Below are positions 1 through 8,681 of a DNA stretch of 64,000 nucleotides, piece by piece. Below the pieces are notes generated by a model that did not search any database, was not told the DNA's origin, and saw only the letters and a list, made by a program, of their open reading frames with translations. Source of the stretch: Streptococcus suis (lineage in GTDB: Bacteria > Bacillota > Bacilli > Lactobacillales > Streptococcaceae); the NCBI RefSeq assembly GCF_016743335.1, contig NZ_WCJE01000003.1, positions 32,036 through 96,035 of the forward strand, in the 5' to 3' direction. The position numbers and the translations under genes were made by a program. Within the stretch, counting starts at the first letter, position 1; each line of letters starts with the position of its first letter.

Positions 1-4
1 CATA

Positions 5-595
5 ATGATGGCCTACCCAGATAAACTAAAAATAGCTGAGCACGGGACATCAACCATACCTATCCTCTCTCCTATTAAGAAGGTAACCGATTTTGGAGTA
101 TTTGACGCTATTGTTGATGGAGTTACCCTTTTTTCAGATAATTCTGGAGTCTCAGAAAGAACAATAGCTAAACAGAATCAGGAGACGTTTGTAAAAAACT
201 TTAATAAGCTTTTATGCTTCTTAGACAAGATAGTAAATAATAGTATATCTGACTATGAAGAACTTGGACTTTGTGATTTAGACGATAAGCTTTCTAAAAT
301 CAAAGTTGAGCAAAAGCAAAAATTACAGGATATCATGAGAAATAAACTTAATTATCGTAGCATTGACGATAATGGGAAGCCCCTATCTGTTCAAAGAGGA
401 CTTGCTGAATATCTTGATGTAGACATAGCACAAATTACCAATTGGAAAAATGGCGTTGACTTACCGACATTCTCTAATCTGTACAGTTTACAAAAATCAT
501 TCGGGTTTACTGGAAAAAGAGCTTTTCTAATCGCAGAAATATCTGATTCTCTCTTTTTAACAAAATTATGGAATCTTGTTCAACAAGATAGTTAA
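5..595 (+). CDS. Hypothetical protein with a C-terminal helix-turn-helix-like segment
   Basis: I do not recognise this 196-residue protein. The frame is open to the left window edge, so the true start may lie outside; the two ATG codons at 5 and 8 have no visible ribosome binding site because the upstream sequence is missing. Residues 125-170 (QRGLAEYLDVDIAQITNWKNG and following) look like a Cro/C1-type helix-turn-helix, which suggests DNA binding, but the N-terminal 120 residues match nothing I know. The gene is AT-rich like the rest of the 1-5600 block and lies in accessory DNA. A regulator of a mobile element is possible but is inference. Confidence 0.5.
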   Translation: MMAYPDKLKIAEHGTSTIPILSPIKKVTDFGVFDAIVDGVTLFSDNSGVSERTIAKQNQETFVKNFNKLLCFLDKIVNNSISDYEELGLCDLDDKLSKIKVEQKQKLQDIMRNKLNYRSIDDNGKPLSVQRGLAEYLDVDIAQITNWKNGVDLPTFSNLYSLQKSFGFTGKRAFLIAEISDSLFLTKLWNLVQQDS

Positions 596-1108
596 TGCTC
601 TGTAGTTATACTTTTCTCATTATTATCTGTTCTTTTCCCACGGCAAAGCCGTGAAGCTACATCACTTTATAAAAACTCAAAATAGTAAGAATGATGGCTA
701 AAAACACTTAAATTGTAACTTTCTAAGATTTACCCTCACTCCCTTTGTTGACTCAATCAACTTTTTCTCCGTTCGTACGCTTGATTTCTCTCTGCCAACT
801 CGATTCCTCTTGTTGGCGACGGTCAATTCGCACTAACGCTTACGCTCTCTCTTCGAAATACGTTTTTTTACGCCAACAAATTGCATTTGATAAATCTAAG
901 TTCGCTATCAATTCAAGTGTTTTTATCTCTTTATTTCTAACCATTTTTCGGTTTTAAAAAGTTCTGTACCACAATATTATTCGTTGTTAAAATATCACAC
1001 ACACTTCCTAACAAAGCTATGTCTCCTAATGACCTTAAATTCTATCTTATATAAACTACCCTATACACAAATCAATCTAAAACTATTATCAGTTAAATTT
1101 TAGAAAGC
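596..1108. other. Intergenic region without a convincing gene
   Basis: About 510 bases with no supported gene. It contains a short hairpin at 639-653 (CACGGC-AAA-GCCGTG), which may end transcription from the left gene although no T-run follows. A 70-codon frame at 745-957 lacks a ribosome binding site and looks like chance. The remainder is AT-rich and unremarkable. Confidence 0.5.
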
Positions 1109-1141
1109 AAAAAAAGATGAGTTCCGTCGCTCATCTTTTTT
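1109..1141 (-). terminator. Rho-independent terminator of the lipoprotein genes
   Basis: The stem AAAGATGAG / CTCATCTTT with an 8-base loop is followed on the minus strand by a T-rich run. It lies directly behind the stop codon of the 1140-1547 gene and would end transcripts of the minus-strand cluster 3396-1140. Confidence 0.85.
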
Positions 1142-1547
1142 ACTCTTTTGTTAACGTAATCTCATCTCTCGTATCCCCTGCTAAATCAGGTATTGTTACA
1201 GAATTTCCTGAAACTGAATATTTCAGCTCCGTTCCATTGCTATCACTGATAATCTGTTTGTCGGTATCAATGGTTACTTTCTCTGAATAGAGGTACTTCA
1301 CATTATTTCCTCTCTCTGAAAGGAGATTGATATTAAGTATGTTTTCATCACCACTTACTTTTAGTTCATAATGCAATGTCAATTCTTCATCTTCGAATCC
1401 CATTTCAGAGCCATCAATACCGCTTTTTTCATATGAATATGTTCCTGATAGCTGACTATCATTAGTATTCGATTGATTACCACAAGCACAAAGGACAATT
1501 GTCAGCGTTAGAGTGAGTAGGGTCAATATTAGTTTCTTTATGTTCAT
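1140..1547 (-). CDS. Small secreted lipoprotein of unknown function
   Basis: A 135-residue protein with a classic lipoprotein signal: MNIKK, a hydrophobic stretch, and a lipobox LCAC with the lipidated Cys at residue 22. It should be anchored to the outer face of the membrane. The mature part is Ser/Asn-rich at first and then beta-rich (alternating hydrophobic/charged residues), resembling small extracellular immunoglobulin-like or DUF-type domains of streptococci; no family is assigned. It follows the larger lipoprotein gene by 16 bases on the same strand and is closed by a terminator, so the two are probably co-transcribed. Confidence 0.75.
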   Translation of the reverse strand: MNIKKLILTLLTLTLTIVLCACGNQSNTNDSQLSGTYSYEKSGIDGSEMGFEDEELTLHYELKVSGDENILNINLLSERGNNVKYLYSEKVTIDTDKQIISDSNGTELKYSVSGNSVTIPDLAGDTRDEITLTKE

Positions 1548-1563
1548 CAGTCTGCTCTTTTCT

Positions 1564-2403
1564 TTAATTGTTTGAAATTAGATTTTCTAACTCTGAATCA
1601 CTTGGAGCTGTAGATGGGTAAGTTTCAAATACTAGCTTGGGTACGATGTAGATATTCGCAAGGCTAGATAATACTATTTGTTCTGAAATAATCTCTTCTC
1701 CCATTAATTGGTCTTTAGTAATATCCCATAAAGAATTTCCGTAATCGCTTGATAGTAGGTAGTATTTAGAATCTAGCTCACTATTTTGCATTTTTTTAGC
1801 ATAATCAGTTTGGCGATTTGCAAGAGCCAATGGAAGAATTTCTAGTTGAATAGACTCCCCAGCTGGTAAATCACTAGCAAGAGCAATCTGAGCGATTTTT
1901 ATCCTCTCAGAACGTCCTGACAATGTGGTGTAGCCATATAGAGTGAAATATGTCCCGTACAAGTTGTTATTGTTTGAATTGGTTGTTGTTCCAATCAGTG
2001 TTTCATCATAGTTGTTAGTAACAGTAACTTTTAATCTTCTAGTTGATTCATCATAACCGTCAAGCGTGACTTTTAGCTTTGTCAATTCAGAAGGAAGATA
2101 GTCATTAGTAACATTTAGACTAGCCTGTCCATTGAAGATGTTGGTTTGATTCTCATTCCATGCTTTTTGACTTCGTTCTTCAATCTCATTATGGTAATTT
2201 GAACCATCAGTCTCAGCTACTTCTTCATAAAACTCCTTCAACCACTTATTTCTTTGCTCCTCGGAGATTGCATCCTTTGATGAAGAGGAGGTTTCAACAA
2301 TCTTTTCAGAGGATTTTGTGGTACTTTCATTACTCTGACAAGCAAATAAGAGTGCTGTAGATGCCAATAGTGTAAAGCTCGCTAAAAATTTCTTTTTGTT
2401 CAT
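1564..2403 (-). CDS. Secreted lipoprotein of unknown function
   Basis: A 279-residue protein with signal peptide and lipobox LFAC (Cys at residue 22), then a Ser/Lys-rich tether to about residue 50. The mature domain contains a stretch around residues 105-200 (KLKVTLDGYDESTRRLKVTVTNN...) typical of beta-sandwich extracellular domains in which transport and cell-wall lipoproteins bind partners. The function is unknown. It sits between a membrane/coiled-coil protein (15 bases upstream) and a second lipoprotein, and the three probably form one operon. A ribosome binding site (AAGGAGACAC) precedes the ATG. Confidence 0.75.
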   Translation of the reverse strand: MNKKKFLASFTLLASTALLFACQSNESTTKSSEKIVETSSSSKDAISEEQRNKWLKEFYEEVAETDGSNYHNEIEERSQKAWNENQTNIFNGQASLNVTNDYLPSELTKLKVTLDGYDESTRRLKVTVTNNYDETLIGTTTNSNNNNLYGTYFTLYGYTTLSGRSERIKIAQIALASDLPAGESIQLEILPLALANRQTDYAKKMQNSELDSKYYLLSSDYGNSLWDITKDQLMGEEIISEQIVLSSLANIYIVPKLVFETYPSTAPSDSELENLISNN

Positions 2404-2418
2404 AGTGTGTCTCCTTAT

Positions 2419-3396
2419 TTATAACCAACCGTTTTTCTTCGCAATATCATCATAGAACTCAGAACGGTCATTCCTTCGTTTTAATTCTTCTGCCACTTTA
2501 TTTTGAGCTTCGGTATTATCTCTAATGTTACGTTGCTCTTGCGCGTGTTGTTCTGCACGTTGTCTAGCCAGACGAGCTTCCGATTCTCTCGTCTCTTTTA
2601 TAACAGCTTTCGATGCCTGCTCAACTCTTCTAGTCGATACTTCTATATCCCAAAGATTCAAAGCTTTTCCGATAGTCTTCGCTTGCCCATATTCTAATTT
2701 TTGTATGAGGAAATTTATGACTTCATCATTATTCCAATATTGATTGGGAATGGAAATGGTATTCATAATATTCATCATTTCATTTTGATGGTTCAGTAGT
2801 TGAGCTTCAGTGGATTTCAAGGTATTTTTCAGATTATCTACCTCTAATTGTTGTTTTCTACGCTTTCCAGGGACGAGAGCGTTTTTCTTTCGATTCTCTG
2901 GAATAACAACATTTTCATAGTAGATTTTATTTTTTTGAACCTGTCTGATACTATATAAAACCCAAACTATCAAAAGCCCAACCACAATCGGAACAGGAAT
3001 TGAAGGTGGATAATAGATAAAGTCTTCAACCGCTTTTATTGGGATATAGAAGAATGTATCCTCAAACTCAAAATCTTGGAAAAGTATAAAAGTTCGAATA
3101 ATTGTTTCTATAATGACACCAATAATAGTAACCCCTGCTAAGGCTAGTAATACAACTATAAGAAAGATTATAAACGTAATCAGGGACGGTAGATGAATCA
3201 GATTGAAAATAGTAAATCCTCTTGTTCGAATATCCCATTTAAAGTCCTCAAGAAATACTTTTTCATCTGAAATACCATTTAGAGAAACCTCAGCTTGAAA
3301 AATTTCTCTTCCAAGTTCTTTTATTCTATTTTGTGTTGAGGGGATTAGATTATTTTTTAATATTAAGTACCTTCTTAATGAATTAGCAATATCCAT
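2419..3396 (-). CDS. Membrane protein with a C-terminal coiled coil
   Basis: A 325-residue protein that I do not recognise. A charged N-terminal region of about 60 residues precedes one long hydrophobic segment (about residues 68-100) and a second one (about 135-156). A long Arg/Glu/Gln-rich C-terminal half (residues 165-325) has heptad-like spacing expected of a coiled coil. It is first in a minus-strand operon with two lipoproteins, so it may be a membrane partner of these. Its promoter overlaps the iterated operator at 3450-3489, which suggests control by the divergent ribbon-helix-helix protein. Confidence 0.7.
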   Translation of the reverse strand: MDIANSLRRYLILKNNLIPSTQNRIKELGREIFQAEVSLNGISDEKVFLEDFKWDIRTRGFTIFNLIHLPSLITFIIFLIVVLLALAGVTIIGVIIETIIRTFILFQDFEFEDTFFYIPIKAVEDFIYYPPSIPVPIVVGLLIVWVLYSIRQVQKNKIYYENVVIPENRKKNALVPGKRRKQQLEVDNLKNTLKSTEAQLLNHQNEMMNIMNTISIPNQYWNNDEVINFLIQKLEYGQAKTIGKALNLWDIEVSTRRVEQASKAVIKETRESEARLARQRAEQHAQEQRNIRDNTEAQNKVAEELKRRNDRSEFYDDIAKKNGWL

Positions 3397-3424
3397 CTGG
3401 GCTCCTATATTTTAATTTTTATTA

Positions 3425-3454
3425 CATTATAACGTAATAACACTAAGTTTGCAA
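3425..3454 (-). promoter_or_regulatory. Promoter of the lipoprotein operon
   Basis: On the minus strand a -10 TATAAT (3430-3425) lies 18 bases from a -35 TTGCAA (3454-3449). The -35 lies inside the first TGCAATGCA repeat, so a bound regulator would block this promoter. Confidence 0.6.
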
Positions 3455-3489
3455 TGCAAAATGCAATGCATATTTAATGTGCAAAATGC
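3450..3489. promoter_or_regulatory. Iterated operator TGCAATGCA between divergent genes
   Basis: Two identical 9-base sites TGCAATGCA at 3450-3458 and 3462-3470, twelve bases apart, plus a related TGCAAAATGC at 3480-3489. The near-palindromic, helically phased repeats are what ribbon-helix-helix repressors usually bind cooperatively. The site lies between the lipoprotein operon and the ribbon-helix-helix gene at 3522. Confidence 0.6.
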
Positions 3490-3521
3490 TATATCCTAAA
3501 AACAAAAAGAGGAGAAAAGAT

Positions 3522-3695
3522 ATGGCATTTCAACTAAAATCAAATCGCAGAGAAACAGAAAATAAAACAATTCGTTTTCCAGTACCACTTATTGAAGAAA
3601 TAGAAAAAGCAATTCAAAACAAGGATGTAACTTTTTCAAGTTTCGTGATTCAAGCATGTGAGTATGCATTGAGAGATATGGAAGATAAAAAATAG
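3522..3695 (+). CDS. Ribbon-helix-helix regulator, YlcI/YnfO-like
   Basis: A 57-residue protein starting MAFQLKSNRRETENKTI. I chose the ATG at 3522 because GAGGAG lies just upstream, rather than the longer frame from 3477. The basic N-terminus followed by a beta strand (KTIRFPVPLIEEI) and two short helices matches the ribbon-helix-helix (MetJ/Arc) fold seen in YlcI/YnfO-type proteins of mobile elements. It probably acts as a dimeric DNA-binding repressor. The iterated TGCAATGCA sites directly upstream are the likely operator, controlling both itself and the divergent operon; this link is inference. Confidence 0.7.
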   Translation: MAFQLKSNRRETENKTIRFPVPLIEEIEKAIQNKDVTFSSFVIQACEYALRDMEDKK

Positions 3696-3768
3696 TATAG
3701 AAATAAGGAAATATTGATTGTTTCTAGAGTATAATATTGAGTAGTGAGAAAGAAACGAGGGAAAAATA

Positions 3769-4887
3769 TTGGTCAAATCATATATCTCGGAATTATTACC
3801 AGCCAAGTATATAAAACGTCATCAATTGATGCTTTATTTGTATGACATTTTAGTTGATATATTGGTTAAAGCTGATAAATATAAATTGTCAAGTTTGTCT
3901 TTTAAATTTACTAATGAGATAGGTGAGAAATTTGACCTTTTTGATGAGTTAGAGAGACGAAAGGATATAGAAATTTCTGAAAAAGTCTTTATCCCTCATA
4001 TATTCTTTTCAATTCTACGAGACTTAAATTACTATCTTTTTGAATCACTGAGCTGTATAGAGAGGGGAAAGGTAACGGTTGCTTTTTCACTTGCTAGGAA
4101 ACCTTTACAGGATAATTTATTCTATTTAAGTTGGATACTAGTTCAACCATACGAATTTTTAGGAAAAGTGCAATATGCAAGCCCTAAGGAATATGATGTT
4201 AGTGATTTAAAAGGAAAGAAAAATTTTGTTATTGATTTATTCTCAAAAGCGAAGGTATTAGTTCAATCTAAAAATAGTTCACTGGATTTTAGTCAAGAAT
4301 TACTAAATCCAGAATTATTGTATGATGTAATATACAATCGAAAGGCTGAAAATAGTTTGACTAGTGCATTTGATAAATCAATTCATTTGGTGACTAGAAA
4401 TAAAAATTATCCTACTGAGAAGCGGAATCTTAATTTTATATTTGCAGATGATGAAATTTGGGATGATTTCTGGAATTTGTACTACGAAAAAATTCCATAT
4501 ATTCTAATCTATTTGGTGGAGGTTATTGTTGCTATTTTTGAAAAATATGTAGATATAGACGAGAAAACATCAGAGTTTAATCGATATATCAGAAATTTGA
4601 AGATAATATTAGCATTATCAGAGGATGATAATAAAGAATTAGAGAGCATTTTTGATTTAATATTTAGCAGTGAACATCTTAGTATGACCTGTGATGAGTG
4701 TAGCAAACAATTTGAATTCAATATAGCTTTAGTAAATGAAATAAGAGAAGATTATCTTTATACTTGTCAGAAATGTGGGTTTATAGAACGATTAGGACAA
4801 TATTTTGTGAGTGACGAATTGTTAAGTAATCGTAGAAAAATTATGATTGATAATTCAGATGCTAAGAATTGGAAATTAGTTAAGTAA
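3769..4887 (+). CDS. Hypothetical protein with C-terminal zinc ribbon, first gene of a two-gene cassette
   Basis: A 372-residue protein, TTG start at 3769 behind an AACGAGGGA ribosome binding site; a TATAAT at 3730-3735 may be its -10. The bulk is alpha-helical and AT-rich in codon use. Residues 95-130 (ERGKVTVAFSLARKPLQDNLFY) recall the helical HEPN-like proteins in which an Arg follows a helix start, but this is weak. Near the C-terminus two CxxC knuckles (CDEC about residue 309, CQKC about 332) form a probable zinc ribbon. It is followed 17 bases later by a second unknown gene with its own strong ribosome binding site. No function is assigned; a defence-type cassette is one possibility. 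Confidence 0.6.
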   Translation: MVKSYISELLPAKYIKRHQLMLYLYDILVDILVKADKYKLSSLSFKFTNEIGEKFDLFDELERRKDIEISEKVFIPHIFFSILRDLNYYLFESLSCIERGKVTVAFSLARKPLQDNLFYLSWILVQPYEFLGKVQYASPKEYDVSDLKGKKNFVIDLFSKAKVLVQSKNSSLDFSQELLNPELLYDVIYNRKAENSLTSAFDKSIHLVTRNKNYPTEKRNLNFIFADDEIWDDFWNLYYEKIPYILIYLVEVIVAIFEKYVDIDEKTSEFNRYIRNLKIILALSEDDNKELESIFDLIFSSEHLSMTCDECSKQFEFNIALVNEIREDYLYTCQKCGFIERLGQYFVSDELLSNRRKIMIDNSDAKNWKLVK

Positions 4888-4904
4888 AAGAAGGAGGATT
4901 ATTT

Positions 4905-5429
4905 ATGGTTAAAGGAATACTTATTAAGGTTCCAGAACTTTTTACGGATGATGAACAACTAGAAATTCAGGAAAAGTTTAAAAGTAAGAATATAGAGGTA
5001 ATTTTTTTTGATAAGAGTCAAATTCAAGCTTCGTTTGATTCTTTTATTGAATTAATATTAAGTAGAGAGTTTGTAGAAATGCTTGTTTTAGGGCTAACTG
5101 TGGACATATTAAAGGAACTAGTTTTTAAGATTGTTGGCTCAATTAAAAAGAAAAAAGTAGTAATCATTGATTCAAATAAAAAAACAAAACCTGCTAAACT
5201 AACTATAAAATCCACAACTGATAAAGGTACAATATATTTAGAAATTCCAAGTGAGATTTCTGATAAAGTCTATCAAGAGTCTATAGAAAAAATAGTAGAT
5301 GCCAAAAAAATTCTTGATAATAGTAGTGGAAAAGGGATTGACGACTTATTTATTGTAGAAGATAAACCTGGAAATTTATCAATTATGACATTGAACGAGT
5401 ATATTATTTATCGTAAGAATCAAGAATAA
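4905..5429 (+). CDS. Hypothetical protein, second gene of the cassette
   Basis: A 174-residue protein with a good ribosome binding site (AGGAGG) 8 bases before ATG. It begins with an alpha/beta-like segment (VKGILIKVPELF), has a hydrophobic amphipathic region around residues 45-80 ending in a Lys-rich stretch (IKKKK), then a beta-rich domain and an acidic/helical C-terminus. The hydrophobic helix could be membrane-active or a protein interface. I recognise no family. The tight pairing with the zinc-ribbon gene and the shared terminator suggest the two proteins work together. Confidence 0.6.
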   Translation: MVKGILIKVPELFTDDEQLEIQEKFKSKNIEVIFFDKSQIQASFDSFIELILSREFVEMLVLGLTVDILKELVFKIVGSIKKKKVVIIDSNKKTKPAKLTIKSTTDKGTIYLEIPSEISDKVYQESIEKIVDAKKILDNSSGKGIDDLFIVEDKPGNLSIMTLNEYIIYRKNQE

Positions 5430-5458
5430 AAGGAACACTTCATACGAAGTGTTCCTTT
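5430..5458 (+). terminator. Terminator of the two-gene cassette
   Basis: A perfect 12-base stem AAGGAACACTTC / GAAGTGTTCCTT with a 4-base loop, beginning at the stop codon of the 4905-5429 gene. Confidence 0.8.
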
Positions 5459-5499
5459 CATTATCTGCATGTTCTACTTAAATTTTATCATCTAAAAAG

Positions 5500-5613
5500 T
5501 GTAGAGAAAAATGTAGAGATTTGACTGATTTGTACTGCAATGTAGTGAAATTCACAATTTCAAAAATCGCTTTAAATCAATGTTTTGACGTCTAATGACG
5601 TGTAGTGAACCCC
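5500..5613. other. Possible attachment-site arm region next to rpmG
   Basis: Four copies of TGTAG(A/T)GA at 5500-5507, 5512-5519, 5541-5548 and 5601-5608 lie just outside the rpmG stop codon. Short direct repeats of this kind next to a gene 3' end are typical of arm-binding sites of tyrosine integrases, and the 3' end of rpmG is a known insertion site for streptococcal integrative elements. No integrase gene and no second copy of the rpmG end is inside the window, so the call is an inference. Confidence 0.45.
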
Positions 5614-5763
5614 TTACTTAACTTCAGTAAAAATCACGTGCTTACGCAATTTTGGTGAGTATTTTTTCAATTGAAGACGGTCTGGAGTGTTACGTTTGTT
5701 TTTTGAAGTAAGGTACAAACGCTCACCAGATTCTTTGTGTTCAAGTGTAATATTTACGCGCAT
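5614..5763 (-). CDS. rpmG: 50S ribosomal protein L33
   Basis: A 49-residue protein, [25 protein letters not shown]..., the typical length and sequence of bacterial L33. It lacks the zinc-binding CxxC pairs, so it is the Cys-free (C-minus) form. It is a component of the large ribosomal subunit near the E site. It follows rpmF by 15 bases on the same strand with a ribosome binding site GGGAGAT, so both are read from the promoter at 6042-6070. Its 3' end borders the accessory block on the left. Confidence 0.93.
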   Translation of the reverse strand: MRVNITLEHKESGERLYLTSKNKRNTPDRLQLKKYSPKLRKHVIFTEVK

Positions 5764-5778
5764 GGTATCTCCCTTCTA

Positions 5779-5961
5779 TTATTCAGCTGAAGCAGCCTTA
5801 GCGATTTTACGTCCTTTGTAGTATCCTTTCAAAGATACACGGTGAGAACGTGAGTAATCTCCAGTAGTTTCATCAAATTTCACAGTTGGAGCTGCTACTT
5901 TATAGTGAGTACGACGTTTGTTTTTCTTCGCTTTTGAAGTGCGACGTGCAGGTACTGCCAT
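5779..5961 (-). CDS. rpmF: 50S ribosomal protein L32
   Basis: A 60-residue protein starting [21 protein letters not shown], the conserved L32 N-terminus, with a basic C-terminal half ([13 protein letters not shown]). L32 is a structural protein of the large ribosomal subunit. No CxxC zinc pairs are present, as in other streptococcal copies. The GGAGGAAG ribosome binding site upstream supports the start. The gene is first in the rpmF-rpmG pair. Confidence 0.95.
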
Positions 5962-6041
5962 TTCTTTCTTCCTCCATTAAATGTCAGGGCCAAGCCCCTT
6001 TTAAATCTAAAATAATGCGTATGACTTTCGCCAACTTTAAC

Positions 6042-6070
6042 AGTATAACAAAAGTTTTTTGTAAAGTAAA
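6042..6070 (-). promoter_or_regulatory. Promoter of rpmF-rpmG
   Basis: On the minus strand, -35 TTTACT (6070-6065) and -10 TATACT (6047-6042) with exactly 17 bases between. It gives a leader of about 75 bases before rpmF. Confidence 0.7.
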
Positions 6071-6235
6071 GTTACTTGACAGATTTTTTTCACTTTTTTG
6101 GCAAATAGCAGAGCATTTATGGTAAAATAAGGAGGATTGCAAGGCTCGACTGGTAGAGTTTGAGCCCTTATGACCTAATTTGGAAAGGAATAAGCACAAC
6201 TTCGAGCGACATAAGTTGGCTTTATACACTTTATT

Positions 6236-7516
6236 ATGAAACTACAAAAACCAAAAGGAACGCAAGATTTACTACCACAGGAATCAGCCAAGTGGCAGTA
6301 TGTGGAAAATTTTGCTCGTAGCATTTTCAAACAGTACAATTACGCAGAGATTCGCACACCGATCTTCGAGCATTACGAGGTGATCAGCCGTTCGGTTGGC
6401 GATACGACGGACATTGTGACCAAGGAGATGTACGATTTCTATGACAAGGGCGACCGTCATATCACCCTCCGTCCAGAAGGGACGGCACCGGTTGTTCGCT
6501 CCTATGTAGAAAACAAGCTCTTTGCTCCAGAAGTACAAAAGCCAGCTAAGTTCTATTACATGGGCCCAATGTTCCGCTACGAGCGTCCGCAGGCAGGTCG
6601 TCTCCGTCAGTTCCACCAGATTGGTGTGGAGTGCTTTGGTTCCAATAATCCAGCGACAGACGTGGAAACCATTGCTATGGCCTACCACTTCTTTGAGGAG
6701 CTGGGGATCAAGGACATTCGCCTCCACCTCAATAGTTTGGGTAATCCCGAGAGTCGTGCCGCTTATCGCCAGGCCTTGATTGACTATCTGACGCCACTCA
6801 AGGACCAGCTATCTAAGGACAGCCAGCGTCGCTTGGAAGAAAATCCCTTGCGTGTGTTGGATTCCAAGGAAAAAGAAGACAAGGTAGCAGTAGAAAATGC
6901 ACCGTCTATCTTGGATTACTTGGACGAAGAAAGTAGAGTCCACTTTGAAGCGGTTAAGACTATGTTGGACAGCCTAGGTATTGCTTACACCATTGACACC
7001 AACATGGTGCGTGGTTTGGACTACTACAATCACACCATTTTCGAGTTTATGACAGAAGTGGGTGGTAACGACCTGACCATCTGTGCCGGTGGCCGTTATG
7101 ATGGTTTGGTGACCTACTTTGGTGGACCAGAAACGCCAGCCTTTGGCTTTGGTATGGGGATTGAACGTCTGATTCTCGTACTTGAAAAGCAAGGCATCGA
7201 GCTCCCTCTCGACACCCAGTTAGATGTTTATATCGCGGTTTTAGGTCAGGAGGCCAATAGCGGAGCGTTGGAGTTGGTGCAGGCCATTCGCAAGCAAGGT
7301 TTCCGTGCAGAGCGTGACTATCTGGACCGCAAGCTCAAGGCCCAGTTTAAGTCAGCAGATGTCTTTGGAGCCAAGGCCATCATTACCCTGGGTGGTAGTG
7401 AAATTGAATCTGGACAGGTTGTGGTTAAAAATAACCAGACAAGAAGTCAAGTTGAAACAAGCTTGGAAGAGCTCAAAACAGATTTTGCAAGTATTTTAGA
7501 AAAATTAGAGAAGTAG
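6236..7516 (+). CDS. hisS: Histidyl-tRNA synthetase
   Basis: A 426-residue class II aminoacyl-tRNA synthetase that charges tRNA-His with histidine using ATP in the cytosol. Visible marks are the N-terminal [10 protein letters not shown], motif 2 around residue 110 ([16 protein letters not shown]), the histidine-A motif [13 protein letters not shown] and GGRYDGL near residues 255-290, and motif 3 GFGMGIERL. The C-terminal anticodon-binding domain follows. Length is normal for the family. The 100-base leader contains a short GGCTC/GAGCC hairpin but no T-box element. The gene ends in its own terminator. Confidence 0.96.
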   Translation: MKLQKPKGTQDLLPQESAKWQYVENFARSIFKQYNYAEIRTPIFEHYEVISRSVGDTTDIVTKEMYDFYDKGDRHITLRPEGTAPVVRSYVENKLFAPEVQKPAKFYYMGPMFRYERPQAGRLRQFHQIGVECFGSNNPATDVETIAMAYHFFEELGIKDIRLHLNSLGNPESRAAYRQALIDYLTPLKDQLSKDSQRRLEENPLRVLDSKEKEDKVAVENAPSILDYLDEESRVHFEAVKTMLDSLGIAYTIDTNMVRGLDYYNHTIFEFMTEVGGNDLTICAGGRYDGLVTYFGGPETPAFGFGMGIERLILVLEKQGIELPLDTQLDVYIAVLGQEANSGALELVQAIRKQGFRAERDYLDRKLKAQFKSADVFGAKAIITLGGSEIESGQVVVKNNQTRSQVETSLEELKTDFASILEKLEK

Positions 7517-7540
7517 TAGTCTAAGCTGCTTCTTTTTATT
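7509..7540 (+). terminator. hisS terminator
   Basis: Stem AGAAGTAG / CTGCTTCT (one G-U pair) with a 9-base loop, followed by TTTTATTTT. The left arm overlaps the hisS stop codon. Confidence 0.75.
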
Positions 7541-7548
7541 TTAGAAAG

Positions 7549-7578
7549 CAAAAAAGAAGCGATTGGATAATCACTTCT
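7549..7578 (-). terminator. adhP terminator
   Basis: On the minus strand AGAAGTGATT-ATCC-AATCGCTTCT (one G-U pair) is followed by TTTTTT. It lies 20 bases behind the adhP stop and faces the hisS terminator. Confidence 0.8.
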
Positions 7579-7598
7579 TGAAAATAGTGGAGAACGCA

Positions 7599-8624
7599 TT
7601 AGTGTGAGTGGCAGAAGTCTAAGACCATGCGACCTTGGATAGTACCTGCAGCCATTTCATCAAAGACGGCTTCGGCATCTTCGACTGGACGTTTTTGAAC
7701 GACTGGAACAACCAAGCCCATAGCACCGAAGTGGAAGGCTTCTTCTAGGTCTTTACGAGTACCAACCAGAGAGCCGACAACCTTGATACCATCTAGTACA
7801 GTCTTGACAATGCTGAGGTCCATGTATTCAGATGGAAGTCCAACAGCCACGACATAGCCACCTGCACGAACGCTGTCAATAGCCTGGTTGAAGGCAACCT
7901 TAGAAACAGCCGTTACGACAGTTGAGTGAGCACCGCCACCAGTTACTTCCTTGATATAGCCAGGCACGTCTTCCACTTCAAGACCATTGATGATGACATC
8001 TGCACCGACTTCCTTGGCTAATTCCAATTTGTCATTATTGATATCTACAGCAATAACGTGGGCATTGAACACTTTTTTAGCGTATTGGACTGCAAGGTTG
8101 CCAAGGCCCCCAGCACCGTAGATGACAATCCATTGGCCAGGTTCCAAGTGCGCTTCTTTGATAGCCTTGTAGCAGGTTACGCCAGCACAGGTGATGGAGC
8201 TTGCTTGAGCTGGATCAAGACCTTCTGGAACTTTTACTGCATAGTCTGCTGTTACAATACATTGCTCAGCCATACCACCGTCAACAGAGTAGCCTGCATT
8301 TTTTACGGTACGGCAGAGAGTTTCGCGACCGGTTGTACAATATTCACACATACCACAGCCTTGGAAGAACCAAGCAACGCTGACACGGTCGCCGACCTTC
8401 AAGCTGGTCACATCAGGAGCGATTTCTGTAACAATACCGATTCCTTCGTGACCAAGAACGCGACCAGGAACCTTACCAAAATCACCATTGGCAACGTGGA
8501 GGTCAGTGTGACAAACACCACAGTACTCAATTTGGACCAAAGCTTCGCCAGCTTCAAGTGGACGAAGTTCTTTTTCAACAACGACAACACCAGTAGATTC
8601 TGGATTAACAACAACTGCTTTCAT
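7599..8624 (-). CDS. adhP: Zinc-dependent alcohol dehydrogenase AdhP
   Basis: A 341-residue medium-chain zinc alcohol dehydrogenase that interconverts ethanol/acetaldehyde with NAD. Catalytic zinc ligands are visible at CGVCHTD (about residue 35) and GHEG (about 58). The structural zinc cysteines are C-x2-C-x2-C-x7-C in [16 protein letters not shown] (about 90-105). The NAD-binding motif GAGGLGNLA lies near residue 170. The GGAGG ribosome binding site precedes ATG. The gene is divergent from adhE across a 445-base region with Rex and cre sites, so the two ethanol-forming enzymes are probably controlled by NADH level and carbon source. Confidence 0.93.
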   Translation of the reverse strand: MKAVVVNPESTGVVVVEKELRPLEAGEALVQIEYCGVCHTDLHVANGDFGKVPGRVLGHEGIGIVTEIAPDVTSLKVGDRVSVAWFFQGCGMCEYCTTGRETLCRTVKNAGYSVDGGMAEQCIVTADYAVKVPEGLDPAQASSITCAGVTCYKAIKEAHLEPGQWIVIYGAGGLGNLAVQYAKKVFNAHVIAVDINNDKLELAKEVGADVIINGLEVEDVPGYIKEVTGGGAHSTVVTAVSKVAFNQAIDSVRAGGYVVAVGLPSEYMDLSIVKTVLDGIKVVGSLVGTRKDLEEAFHFGAMGLVVPVVQKRPVEDAEAVFDEMAAGTIQGRMVLDFCHSH

Positions 8625-8681
8625 GGCAGACCTCCTATTTATTGCAGCACATTTTTTAAATGTGTTAATATAATTTATTTT

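Noticed and set aside
745..957. 70-codon open frame on the plus strand
   Set aside because: No ribosome binding site, no family resemblance, low-complexity composition unlike a gene.
1..5613. Complete integrative element inside the window
   Set aside because: No integrase, relaxase or second attachment site is visible; only one possible edge can be argued.
6129..6235. Possible T-box leader of hisS
   Set aside because: The region is only about 100 bases, has no T-box consensus (AGGGTGGNACCGCG) and no terminator/antiterminator pair.
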